From Chromera velia (taxonomy: Eukaryota; Sar; Chromeraceae), in contig JAHBMJ010000932.1 in assembly GCA_018398765.1 (NCBI GenBank), positions 1 through 22,500 of the forward strand: DNA of 22,500 bases. Direction: 5' to 3'. The translations under genes and the position numbers were made by a program. The number at the start of each line of letters is the position of its first letter. Positions within the stretch are counted from its first letter, which is position 1. The notes below the pieces were generated by a model that made no database searches, had not been told where the DNA came from, and worked only from the letters and a program-made list of their open reading frames with translations. Positions 9,341-18,320 of the stretch are shown in pieces.

Positions 9341-10642
9341 TTATTTTTCTGGTTTTCTTTTCTGTTTTCATATGCTTGGATGCTGGCTTTTCCTGGACCA
9401 AATAAAATGTTTTTGCCTTCCTAAAATTTGAAAACGAGAATCATTGGGGGGATGGAGTTTATAATAATTAAAAAACAATAAAGACTTCCTTACATGGAAT
9501 TTCTAGCAGAATTTTCAATATGTTCACTATAGCATTTAATACATTGTGAGTTAACGTTTCTATAAAATTCTTCCTAGGTGGGAATTTAACAGAAAAACCG
9601 AATGGACTTACGCTTATTTACGGCTGAACATATAAAACTGTATATAGAAATGAAAAAAATATATGAATTTATTAATTTAAGTTAAAATTTAAGTACAACT
9701 TTGCATAGTTTACCAAATTTTGGATACTTTTCTTTTAAGAACTTTCAAAGTTCAAATAATTTATTTTTTGATATATAGTCAAAATTGTTAAAAATTGTTT
9801 TAAATGGTCGATGGTACCGTCGATCGTGGAATACTGAAAGAACACATATGAACACACCAGAAGTCCTATATGAAGGTAGACACGCAGACATTGAACTTCT
9901 TTCCACTTTCATCTTTTTTACTTAAATAACAACTACTTCTAGCCGTTTTATTTTTATCTTTTTTTTTGTTTGCATGATGGTCTTTCCACTTTCATCGACG
10001 AATTGATGATTGAGGGTTTTGCTATATGCATGTATGCCGCATCATCGTTCAGACAGTCTTTTTGTGCGACGTTTCTTTTTAGAGCCTGCATGGGTTTAGT
10101 CTAGACGATTTTTTACTGGGCCCCGGCTGCCCGGCATGCCACTGGAGCCTGTGGAAGTGGCATCCTGCATTATATACATACATACAGTTAGATGTCGCTC
10201 GGGCGCGCGCTTCACATGCAGCACTCGATCCGACTGAGTCGGACTGACACAAACGGGCTATAAAAATTGTCACCAAAAAAAAATGCATGTATACAGTGCC
10301 ATGTCGAGGCCAGTCGACATATGCATGCACTGAGTCTGACATTCATGCCAGTCGATGCCAGTCGGTCTTAGAGATGCGGACGGAGTATGGCCGGAGTCTG
10401 AGGATCTGAGAGATTCTGAGAGGTATACATGTGAGAAGTTCAGAGATTTTTGGAGGAGAATCTCGGCGACTTCTTCTTTTGTGTAAATTCGCGTCACATG
10501 CCTTCCGGTCGTGTGTGTGTATTCGCATGTATTGAAACGTTCTCCGACACTGATGGAACTGGGGGTTGTTTGATACTAAAGGACTTTCACTGTCAGACGA
10601 TTCGATCGATCCTTTGATCTCTTCCTATATGGCTCTCCACTG
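9341..10642. other. intergenic; AT-rich core, satellite remnants, region upstream of the nuclease gene
   Basis: From 9400 to 9840 the sequence is AT-rich without a gene. At 9867-9925 a segment starting TATATGAAGGTAGACACGC repeats 8156-8210, and 9965-10005 (TTTGTTTGCATGATGG and CTTTCCACTTTCATCG) is an isolated relic of the 38-bp satellite. From 10080 to 10640, upstream of the nuclease start, I see GCATGC at about 10135 and 10322, CGATCGATC near 10600 and no clear TATA box. Confidence 0.5.
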
Positions 10643-12703
10643 ATGGCATCCAGAGTGAAATTCTTTTTCTTCTTTGGGCGAGCATCGGAACACGTGCAGT
10701 GTCTCGCAGCATCGAGCGGTCTTCTCTGTGCGCTGGCATTTTTCCCCCTGACACAAAAGAGACGTACCGTCTACGCAGAGGCAGGGCGGGAAAGTGATTC
10801 CCTTGGGACAGGGGGGTTTTCCCCTACCTTGTTTCAGAGAAGTCTTCTGTCCCCTCCAGACTCAAATGAAGTGCAGAGACGGGATGAAGAGGGGAACGGA
10901 GGTTTTTTTCCGAGTGCCAATTGGGCATTGGCTCATTATCCGCACAGTCGGTTGCCTTCCTATGAGAATTTGCGGGTTCGAGATGGCTACATGTCGTCTG
11001 TCAATTTCCGTCTCCGAATCCCCAACTGGGTCGCTGAAAAGGTCACACAAGAGACCTTGAGTGGAGAGGCCAGTAGAGACGGCGTGCGTTTTTTTTCAGA
11101 CCCAACCGTCCCATTTTTCTGGAATGCCCGTCATACGGACTATTGGAATTCCGGGTACAGCAGGGGACACATGGCGACCGCAAGTTCGCATAAGAACACA
11201 CAGAAGACGCTTGCTGAGACGTTCTCACTCAGTGGAAACTGTCTGCCCCAAGATATGGCAAACAATGGAAGTGACTGGTTGATGTTAGAGCGATTTGCCC
11301 AAAATCTGACCAGGCACTTCGATGAAGTCTTCGTCTTATCAGGGCCCCTCTTCCTTCCCCAACCCCCGAAAAGGCAACGCGAAGAAGAGCAAGAGGGATC
11401 CCCGGCCCCTCCCCTCGCCCCCCTCTCACTACCCCCATCAAAAGGGAGCGACAGACAGACGAAGGAAGTATCGTATGATGTGATAGGCCCTCAGTCAGTC
11501 GCTGTTCCCACACACCTGTTCAAAATTATTTTCTGTCGCAGTCCGAAGAAAGCAAAACAGACGGAGGAGACGGAGTCCGAGTCTCCCCACCAGACCCCAA
11601 CCCGACCACTATTGCACAGGGGGTCTCTTTTTGGTCCCGACCCGAGTTCTGTAAACTTTCCGGGGCCAGAAGGAGAGACGGGGGCCCTCCCTTCCGTCTC
11701 CCCTTCAAATCAGATGGGGGAAGGGGGTTCCGCAAATGGACCCAGTGGCACTCTTATGTCAGCCTTCGTGACCCCCAACAGAAATCTTCTCCAGGCACCA
11801 AAAGATGGAGCAAAAGCCTTCCAGGTCCCCGTCTCCTTCCTTGCCTTCCACAGCGGCCTAGATCTGTCCGGCATCGTGCCGCCAGAGGCAGCAGCGGCCC
11901 TCGGAATGAATAGAAGGGTGGTACAGGGGCATTCCGACGTTGAAATTAGTAGAGTGACGTCGAACTCCTCTGACGTGTCTCTGCCAACTTTCACAGGGCC
12001 CGCAGAGACCCTGGGGGGGTTGATTGAGCCTGAGGGTGTGATGTTGCGACTGGAGGCAGATGCAAGGATGCATCCGATGAAGCCGTTGTTCGGAGGACGG
12101 GAGGGGCAGGAGGGGAGAGGAAAAGAAGGGGGGAGAGGGAGAAACTTGGGGGGGGGCACCGGAGCTGCGCCCATTCTTCCTGGCAAGGGAGGAGAGTCTG
12201 AGTCTGAGGGGAGGGCGGCCCGTTCTTCATTTGAAGTGCGAAGAGTCGGAAGTGTGTCGGGGGGGTTGTCGGACGCGAATTCGGACAGGCAGTCTGAGAG
12301 TGGACATGAGGAGGTTCAGGAGAAGCTCCCCCCGGTGTGGCTGAGGGGATATGATCAGGTGAGGGGGGCTGGGGATGCCTTGCTAGACCGTTGGGATCTC
12401 TGTGTGCAATTCGGATGCTCTGATGGAAAGATGTTTGACTCAGATAGGTCGAGACAGTGGAGGTACTTAGGAAAAATCCGACACCTGCAGAGACGGTATC
12501 GACAGTTGCAGAAAGGGTATGAAGGAGGAGGTACACGTGGAGTTGAAAGAAATGCAGAGGGGGGTCCCATTCAAAGCTCGAAGGGATGGCTCTTAGAAGA
12601 ATTGAAAAAATTGAGAGAGGAGTATGATGCAAATCATTTCAAAGAAGAAAATTTTCTTATTGAACGGGCATTCAAGGAGGCAGCAGGCATGCAGTCTGAG
12701 TAA
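10643..12703 (+). CDS. EXOG-type mitochondrial DNA/RNA non-specific endonuclease, insertion-rich
   Basis: The 686-residue protein belongs to the beta-beta-alpha-metal (Endonuclease_NS/EndoG) family and is closest to EXOG, which trims 5' ends of DNA at the mitochondrial inner membrane. Residues 172-176 read YSRGH, the EXOG variant of DRGH, with His176 as the catalytic base. Asn199 (GNCLPQ), Asn208 and Glu216 keep the exact spacing of the metal and active-site residues of the family. FRLRIPNWVAEKV, LSGPLFLP (232-239), VSYDVIGPQSVAVP (276-289), AFVTPN (374-379) and LSGIVPP (408-414) follow the EXOG order. The basic N-terminus with a hydrophobic segment (about 18-36) fits a mitochondrial signal anchor. 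Low-complexity insertions at about 241-275, 300-370 and 415-580 almost double the usual length (human EXOG is about 370). The C-terminus (584-686) is helical and charged. The ATG at 10643 is first in a stop-free single exon. Confidence 0.93.
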   Translation: MASRVKFFFFFGRASEHVQCLAASSGLLCALAFFPLTQKRRTVYAEAGRESDSLGTGGFSPTLFQRSLLSPPDSNEVQRRDEEGNGGFFPSANWALAHYPHSRLPSYENLRVRDGYMSSVNFRLRIPNWVAEKVTQETLSGEASRDGVRFFSDPTVPFFWNARHTDYWNSGYSRGHMATASSHKNTQKTLAETFSLSGNCLPQDMANNGSDWLMLERFAQNLTRHFDEVFVLSGPLFLPQPPKRQREEEQEGSPAPPLAPLSLPPSKGSDRQTKEVSYDVIGPQSVAVPTHLFKIIFCRSPKKAKQTEETESESPHQTPTRPLLHRGSLFGPDPSSVNFPGPEGETGALPSVSPSNQMGEGGSANGPSGTLMSAFVTPNRNLLQAPKDGAKAFQVPVSFLAFHSGLDLSGIVPPEAAAALGMNRRVVQGHSDVEISRVTSNSSDVSLPTFTGPAETLGGLIEPEGVMLRLEADARMHPMKPLFGGREGQEGRGKEGGRGRNLGGGTGAAPILPGKGGESESEGRAARSSFEVRRVGSVSGGLSDANSDRQSESGHEEVQEKLPPVWLRGYDQVRGAGDALLDRWDLCVQFGCSDGKMFDSDRSRQWRYLGKIRHLQRRYRQLQKGYEGGGTRGVERNAEGGPIQSSKGWLLEELKKLREEYDANHFKEENFLIERAFKEAAGMQSE

Positions 12704-13208
12704 TGAACCTCTTATGTAAGATGTAAGAAACTTTTTCGTCTGATTTCTATGCTTACATGCAAGTACATGCAAGTACACGCATATACACGCAAGTTATGAT
12801 GTCACCACTGTCATGAATGTGATTCTCATCTGTTTAATTCTTATGTGTTGCTGGACAGGACTGGAGAAAGATTCACATAAAGATAGAAACTGTTTTATTT
12901 GATTTCTATATTTGCATGCAACTATATGCAAGTACATATAAGTTATGATGATGATGATGATGATGATGTATGGTAATGTATGGGGTTAAAACCGGCGAGC
13001 CGTATAGGATCTGGCCAATCTAGAATTTTATGCATAGATTCGATCCTTCGACCTAGGCCCGCCTAGGCCCCACATGAATGAGATTCTCATGTTATTGTTT
13101 AATTCTTGTGCCAGTGTGATTCTGGAGAGGATTGAACAAAAATTTATGTACGTAGAGATAGAAACTGTTTTATTTGATTCTTATACTTGCATACAACTAT
13201 ACGTAAGT
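12704..13208 (+). repeat. dispersed repeat copies directly behind the nuclease gene
   Basis: Three related segments lie here. A partial one at about 12715-12800 contains GATTTCTATGCTTACATGC and CAAGTTATGATG. A second, at about 12812-12948, starts CATGAATGTGATTCTCAT and includes AGATAGAAACTGTTTTATTT and GCAAGTACATATAAGTTATG. A third, at about 13073-13208, starts CATGAATGAGATTCTCAT and contains the same AGATAGAAACTGTTTTATTT. A (GAT)8-type trinucleotide run lies at 12945-12969. A fourth, more diverged relative is at 14655-14765. The family begins within about 12 bases of the stop codon, so it probably supplies 3' UTR sequence. It has no coding capacity. Confidence 0.8.
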
Positions 13209-14393
13209 TAGGGCTGGGAAAAGGTTCATTGAGAAAAGGTTCAAATCTGAAAAAGTGAACCTGTTGAACCTGTTTTGAACCTGTTGAACCTGTTGAACCT
13301 GTTTTGAACCTGTTTTGGAGGCCAGACGCGTGGCCACTGGTACAAGGCCGGCCAGGCCCGCGCCGCCCGCGGCTGATATAGGTGAAATAAGGAGCCGGAG
13401 CCGCGCGCACAGCAACTGTCCCCAGCCGGTTCAATCTATTATGTCGGATAGATGCATGTCGGCATATGTTAGCATCATATGTCAGCATGAAAACTCATGC
13501 TGACGGTTGCAGAAGTGAAGAAGTACATGTGACTTAACAAGTTTTCCACTTGCAAGGCCCCGCATCAAAACGGACAGTCTCCACTGAAGGAATGAGGAAG
13601 TATAGAGTTTGTTTGACAACAGTTTGCACAACAGTGTAATTGACAATGTCTTTTTGGAGGGGCTGCTTCAAACTCGTGCCGGCAGTAGTCCCTCTGTTTG
13701 CTTTTGCTTGCTTGCTTCCGATGACACAATATTGCCAATTCACATGATCGTGTGCACTGATGAGTATTCGAAAACAGAGTTTCAATCCGATTTTGTGTGG
13801 CAAAAGGTTGGAACAAATGCAAACCCAGATGTTTGGGTGCCATCCGCCATAGCTGGGAGTGGTGGGGGCCATGGGGGGGAGCAGGGGCCCAGGGGGGGGG
13901 GCAACACGCCGGGCCGGGAGCAGCAGGTCAAAGAGGCGGCGGTACACGGAGAGAGAGGGGGAGAGCGGGGGCCGCGGGGCAACCGGTGAGCAGATGAAGA
14001 AAGAAAGAAACGCTATGATGGTCTTAATTATGTTGACTAAATTATTATGATTGATACGATCATATAAATTTAATTATGGCATTTTCTAATTTTTTTAGGC
14101 TTTTTTGATTACTAATTTTTGACTATAAACAGTGAATAACTTGAGACTAGCACCTAATATGAGCGTAAATATTGATTTAAACTATTTAAAAACACTACTA
14201 AGGCATAGATTCTATAATAAAACGTTCTAAAAATGCATTAAAGCCTAATTTAAAGGCATAAAATAATACAAAAAAATGAGGTTTCTATTAATTAAAATTG
14301 AACTTGTTTTTGAACCTGTTTTTGAACCTGATTCAGGTTCATTACTTCGAAGTGAACCTTGAACCTTGAACCTTGAACCTTTTCCTAGCACTA
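13209..14393. mobile_element. 1185-bp hAT-superfamily non-autonomous element with 8-bp TSD
   Basis: The left end TAGGGCTGGGAAAAGGTTCA and the reverse complement of the right end, TAGTGCTAGGAAAAGGTTCA, agree at 18 of 20 positions. The flanking octamers ACGTAAGT (13201-13208) and ATGTAAGT (14394-14401) match at 7 of 8. An 8-bp duplication and TAGGGCTGGG-type ends are hallmarks of hAT elements. Just inside both ends lie clusters of GAACCT (six copies at 13257-13317, several at 14313-14380), the usual arrangement of hAT subterminal binding repeats. The interior has a GC-rich block (13319-13420), an open segment on both strands at about 13534-13989 in which I find no transposase or BED-finger signature, and an AT-rich right half. 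The element interrupts one copy of the dispersed repeat at 12812-13208, giving a clear order of events. Confidence 0.87.
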
Positions 14394-14401
14394 ATGTAAG
14401 T

Positions 14402-14948
14402 TTTCCGAATTAAGTTATAATCTCACTGATCGAAGCTTGTTTCAAATGAGTGCATGTACGCTTTGTGTGGTTGTTCAGCCTTTAGCTCCGGCCTAGGCTG
14501 TGGACGGTTGTGGTTGTTCATATTTATGTGGAAGCAGGCTAAGCTGTGACGGCATGCTCCTTTTGTTTACAACTGCATGCATGAGTTGCCATTTGTCTCT
14601 GGTTTTGGAGACCCTAGGCTTAACTACAATTAAGTAAAGTAAAATAAGTAAGTATATGAATGAGATTCTCATAGGTTTAATTCTTGTGTGTACTTGTGTG
14701 ATTCCTAGTGTGGACTGGATTAGACTGGATAAGACTGAATAAAGATTCACATAGATATTGAAATTAACATCTAAAGAAACGCCGTCATTAATCTTCTGTT
14801 CTTTTATGCTCGCTCTTATCTTATTGTATTTTATTTAACATTATTTTATGTTATTTCATTAATAATTTATACTAAGAATTTTTTAGAATTTTTTAAGAAA
14901 TTCACTATATTTTTTTATGTTTTTGTTGTTGTTAGCTTGAAACCTCAT
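14402..14948. repeat. continuation of the interrupted repeat, further relative at 14655-14765, AT-rich tail
   Basis: Sequence after the hAT insertion (TTTTCCGAATTAAGTTATAA) continues the interrupted copy. From 14655 a relative of the family begins ATGAATGAGATTCTCATA and runs through TTTAATTCTTGTGTG and AAAGATTCACATAGATA to about 14765. GCATGC occurs near 14548 and 14573. From 14766 to 14948 the DNA is AT-rich and featureless; it lies downstream of the U2 gene. No protein gene is visible. Confidence 0.6.
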
Positions 14949-15136
14949 GAGTGCACAACATGACCGAAAGTGTAAGCGGACAGCTATGCGTGAAGTAGAG
15001 TGCAAGCAAGCTTACAAAACTACCTCCCCGAGAAAAATTGTTGTGATAAAGTGGGTCTGGATGGACCCATATCAGCTGTCACACTGATAAGAACAGATAC
15101 TACACTTGATCTTAGCCCGAGGGGCCGAGAAGGTAT
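14949..15136 (-). ncRNA. U2: U2 spliceosomal snRNA
   Basis: Read on the minus strand from 15136, the RNA begins AUACCUUCUCGGCCCCUCGG and continues GGCUAAGAUCAAGUGUAGUA and UCUGUUCUUAUCAG. This is the near-invariant U2 5' domain: stem I, then the branch-site-pairing GUGUAGUA. Stem IIa (UCAG-UGUGACAGC-UGAUA) and a short stem IIb (GGGUCCAUCCAGACCC) follow. A single-stranded Sm-type site (AAUUUUUC) lies near 15020. Stem III pairs GAGGUAG with CUACUUC and is capped by UGUAAG-CUUG-CUUGCA. Stem IV, near 14958-14982, is shorter and diverged (UGUCCG/CGGUCA with a U-U mismatch), and the RNA ends near UGUGCACUC. The length of about 188 nt is normal for U2. The 5' end is well fixed by homology; the 3' end is good to about 5 nt. 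Confidence 0.96.
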
Positions 15137-15510
15137 GGTGATATTGAGCGTCGGGTTGGGGGGCCCACAAGATTGATGATTCGGTTCCTCGAACGAAAAA
15201 AAAAAGGTGCATGCTATAGCTGGTGCGATCGAGACGCGTTATTAATGACACGCGCGATTGGATGCAAGACCAGTGAACTGCCCGCTCTCATTAATTGGCC
15301 CTCCTTTCACTTTGGGTAGCTCAGCCAGACAACCAACCCAAGGTGCACATACTGTGCAAGTGCAGGGTGCATGATGAAGTTTGTACAGGACTCTGTGAGC
15401 TTCAGAATTGTGTCCTTTTCTTCTCCCAAGAAGTGATCGACTGAGTCTTGTAGACGGCGTTGGCTTCTAAATCCGGGCAGAGAGAACGAGCCACCAACAG
15501 GAAGTGCCCC
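15137..15510. promoter_or_regulatory. shared upstream region of the divergent U2 and membrane-protein genes
   Basis: Only about 375 bp separate the U2 5' end (minus strand) from the first ATG of the four-exon gene (plus strand), so promoters of both must lie here. Visible candidates are an A10 run at 15197-15206, GCATGC at about 15212 (some 76 bp upstream of the U2 start, near where snRNA proximal elements lie in other eukaryotes), and ATTGG at about 15259 and 15295. An in-frame TAG at 15451 and no ATG before 15511 support the chosen protein start. None of these elements is proven. Confidence 0.4.
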
Positions 15511-16331
15511 ATGGGGATGTTCCGAACCTCTGCTGCTCTGAAGCTAAGAGGAGGGGGTAGGGGGGGGTTGGGTGTCTCAGTGAGTCTTCTGCAAGAAAGA
15601 TTTCCTCTTCTCCATCCGCTCCTTCAAAGCTCTGCCGTCTCCTTTCGTAGTCCCCTCTTGCGTCCTCCACGACGCATCGGAAGTGCGCGTTTGTTGTCAT
15701 CTTCTTCTTTTCGGTTACAGCAGCAACTAGGAGAGGGGCACAAAGAAGGGGAAGGAACTTCAGCCGAAAAGGGGAAAGCCGCAACGGAAGCAGATCAAGG
15801 CAGAGCAGCGCCAAAAGGCAACCAACAGGAGGATGAGTATCAGAACATAGATCCGGGCGTCGGTCCTCCAACTTGGCCCATTGTGAGACCGAAGGCCTTT
15901 GAGATAGAAAGAGACTTTTCGAAGTCTCTGTTTTCTTTCGGGAGTGCTGAGGTGTTTCGTCCAGGTGCACAAGCGGTGGGAGGCCAGACTGAGGAGAATG
16001 TGAAGGCACTGTGGGCGCAACTTCCCCCGAGGCCGCCGGTGTTGAAGGACCCGATTGGATACGGGAAGTGGTTCGTTGGCCTTTCCTATACTTTCACTTT
16101 CGTGTTCAAATCTAAACATTTCGGCCCTCCACCAATCTTGTCTGAGTTACCCACCCTGTCGATCTTCTTTTGTTCGCTCGTTAGTGCCTACCTTGCTTGC
16201 TCTGCATGTCAACAGAAGAAGAGATGGGAGAGAAAGAAACACATGGTTTGTCTGCTTGTGCAAGGAAAATAAAGTAATACAGTACCATACCGTCTATGTC
16301 CCCCTGGCACCCCCTCTGTCGGTCTCTGTCC

Positions 16332-16370
<39 letters not shown>

Positions 16371-18043
16371 CCCCCCTCACTCCCTCCCTCGCTCCCTCCC
16401 TTCCTCCCTCCCTCCTCCCTTCCTTCCTTCCTTCCTTCCTTCCTTCCGTCCTTTTTCTCATTTCTTGCTTCCCTTTCTTGCTTCTCTCCCTTCTTTCTCT
16501 TTCTCTCCTGCTCTTTCTCTGTTAGCCTCTCTCTTTTTTCTGTTTTTCCCTGTCGATTTCTCCGTCCCTCTGTGCGTTTCTCTTTCTCTGCCTGCCGGTC
16601 TCCTCCCTGTCTCATTTTCTTTCTGTCTCTCTCCTTCCCCCCTACTGCCAACAGTGTTTGCGCAAAAGCAAGAGTCTTTGAGGGAGGGAGGGCGGGTGCG
16701 TGTGTGTGAGTGAGTGTGTGAGTTAGGTAGTGCATGAGTCAGTCAGAAAGAGAGATGCATGGATAGGTAGGTAGAGAGAGAGAGAGCAGGTGTATTTGTC
16801 TTTGTGCCTGCGCACTGCAGGCTGATGATACGCAATCGCATAGCTTGGGAGGCGTATAAGGGCACGACCCACTACCACATGATGCAATGGAGAATTGCTG
16901 TCATTGGGGTCTGCCTGCTCATCGTCTCCTGGCCCCTCCACTGGATGACGAAGGCTTATAAGAAGGACGTGTTCGAAAGTCAGTCAGTCAGCCTGACAGC
17001 ATGCAAATTTGAAGAAGCCTCTGTAATTCGTCTATTTCACATCTGTATTCGTTCATTCCACCTCTATGTGCATGTCTTTTAAATTTCTTTGCTACAGGGC
17101 GTACAAGAGGAAAAGACGTATTCAAAAAATCAGTAAGTCGGAAAACACAGAAGAAGGTTGAAGAGAGTGAAGGAAGGAGGAGTAAGAAGGAAAAGAAGCA
17201 CGATAGATGCCTCGTCAGTCCTGATATTTGTTCAGATGCTTGATGGATCCCTGCAAGTGTGGCGTCTTTGGGCTTTCTCCTTCTCTTTGTTTCTGCTTGT
17301 GCGTTTTCTTGTTTCTTTCAGCTTGTTTGTCCGAGAACATACCTTCTATTTTCATTCCCCGTCTCCTTTACCTCGCGCTTCAACCACGTCTGTCTGTTCA
17401 TTGTCTGTCTATTTGCCGAGGCCCCTCTGTTGTCTCTTTCTTTTCCATCCATCCTCTCTTCTTCATCCTAGCTCTCTGGGTTCGTCCGGCCGCACTCTTC
17501 TCATGTCTTTTTCATTTCTTTCTGTCTCATCTCTGAATTCTCTTCTGAAATCGTTCCACTGCTGCGTCCGTCCGTGAGTCTGTTGCGAGCGTGTACGTGC
17601 GTCTGGGAAGTGTACGACGTGCTATTGGATTGGATAACGAAGCATCTCTTTGTCGCTTTGCTGTTCACCCCGTTACTTCCCTGTCCTCTTCTACTTCTAC
17701 TGCCCTATGGGTTGTTTCTCTTTGAGTCTTTTTTTTTTGCGTCGACGAAAGGGCCGACCGAATCACATTACGGGTTTTGTTCCGTCTTTGTTGGATCTTT
17801 TGTCTCAAAAACGTAGGGCATTGTCTGTCTTCCCTTCTGCAAAAGGAATGTCCTTTTTCACGAACCCTGGGTGGCCGTGTTGTGTGCTTCCTCTCGTCAC
17901 TTTTTCTTTCTTTCTTTCTTTCTTTCTTTTCTTTCTTCCTTCCTTCCTTCCTTCCTTCCTTCATTTCTTCCTTCCTTCTTTTCTTTCTTCCTTTCTTCCG
18001 TCCTTCCTTCCTTCATTTCTTCCTTCCTTCTTTTCTTTCTTTC

Positions 18044-18078
<35 letters not shown>

Positions 18079-18205
18079 TTTTTTTTTTTTTCTTTTCTTT
18101 CTTCCTTCCTTCCTTCCTTCCTTCATTTCTTCCTTCCTTCTTTTCTTTCTTCCTTCCTTTCTTCCGTCCTTCCTTCCTTCATTTCTTCCTTCCTTCTTTT
18201 CTTTC

Positions 18206-18240
<35 letters not shown>

Positions 18241-18267
18241 TTTTTTTTCTTTCTTTCTTTCTTTCTT

Positions 18268-18320
<53 letters not shown>

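Noticed and set aside
11991-12632. 213-codon antisense open frame inside the nuclease gene, and another at 11710-12186
   Set aside because: These are shadows of the Gly/Pro/Glu-rich insertion in the sense gene and show no domain.
13609-13989. 126-codon frame in the 1185-bp hAT element as a transposase
   Set aside because: It shows no BED finger, RNase H-like or hAT dimerisation motif. Its Gly-rich end is low complexity and the opposite strand is equally open.
15305-15345. tRNA-like GGGTAGCTCAG word
   Set aside because: There is no anticodon stem, no GGTTCGA T-loop at the right distance and no acceptor pairing.
16068-16270. Continuation of the first exon of the membrane-protein gene to the stop near 16270
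   Set aside because: The extra translation is Phe/Ser/Cys-rich and intron-like, and ending at 16067 joins in phase with exon 2 and its transmembrane helix.
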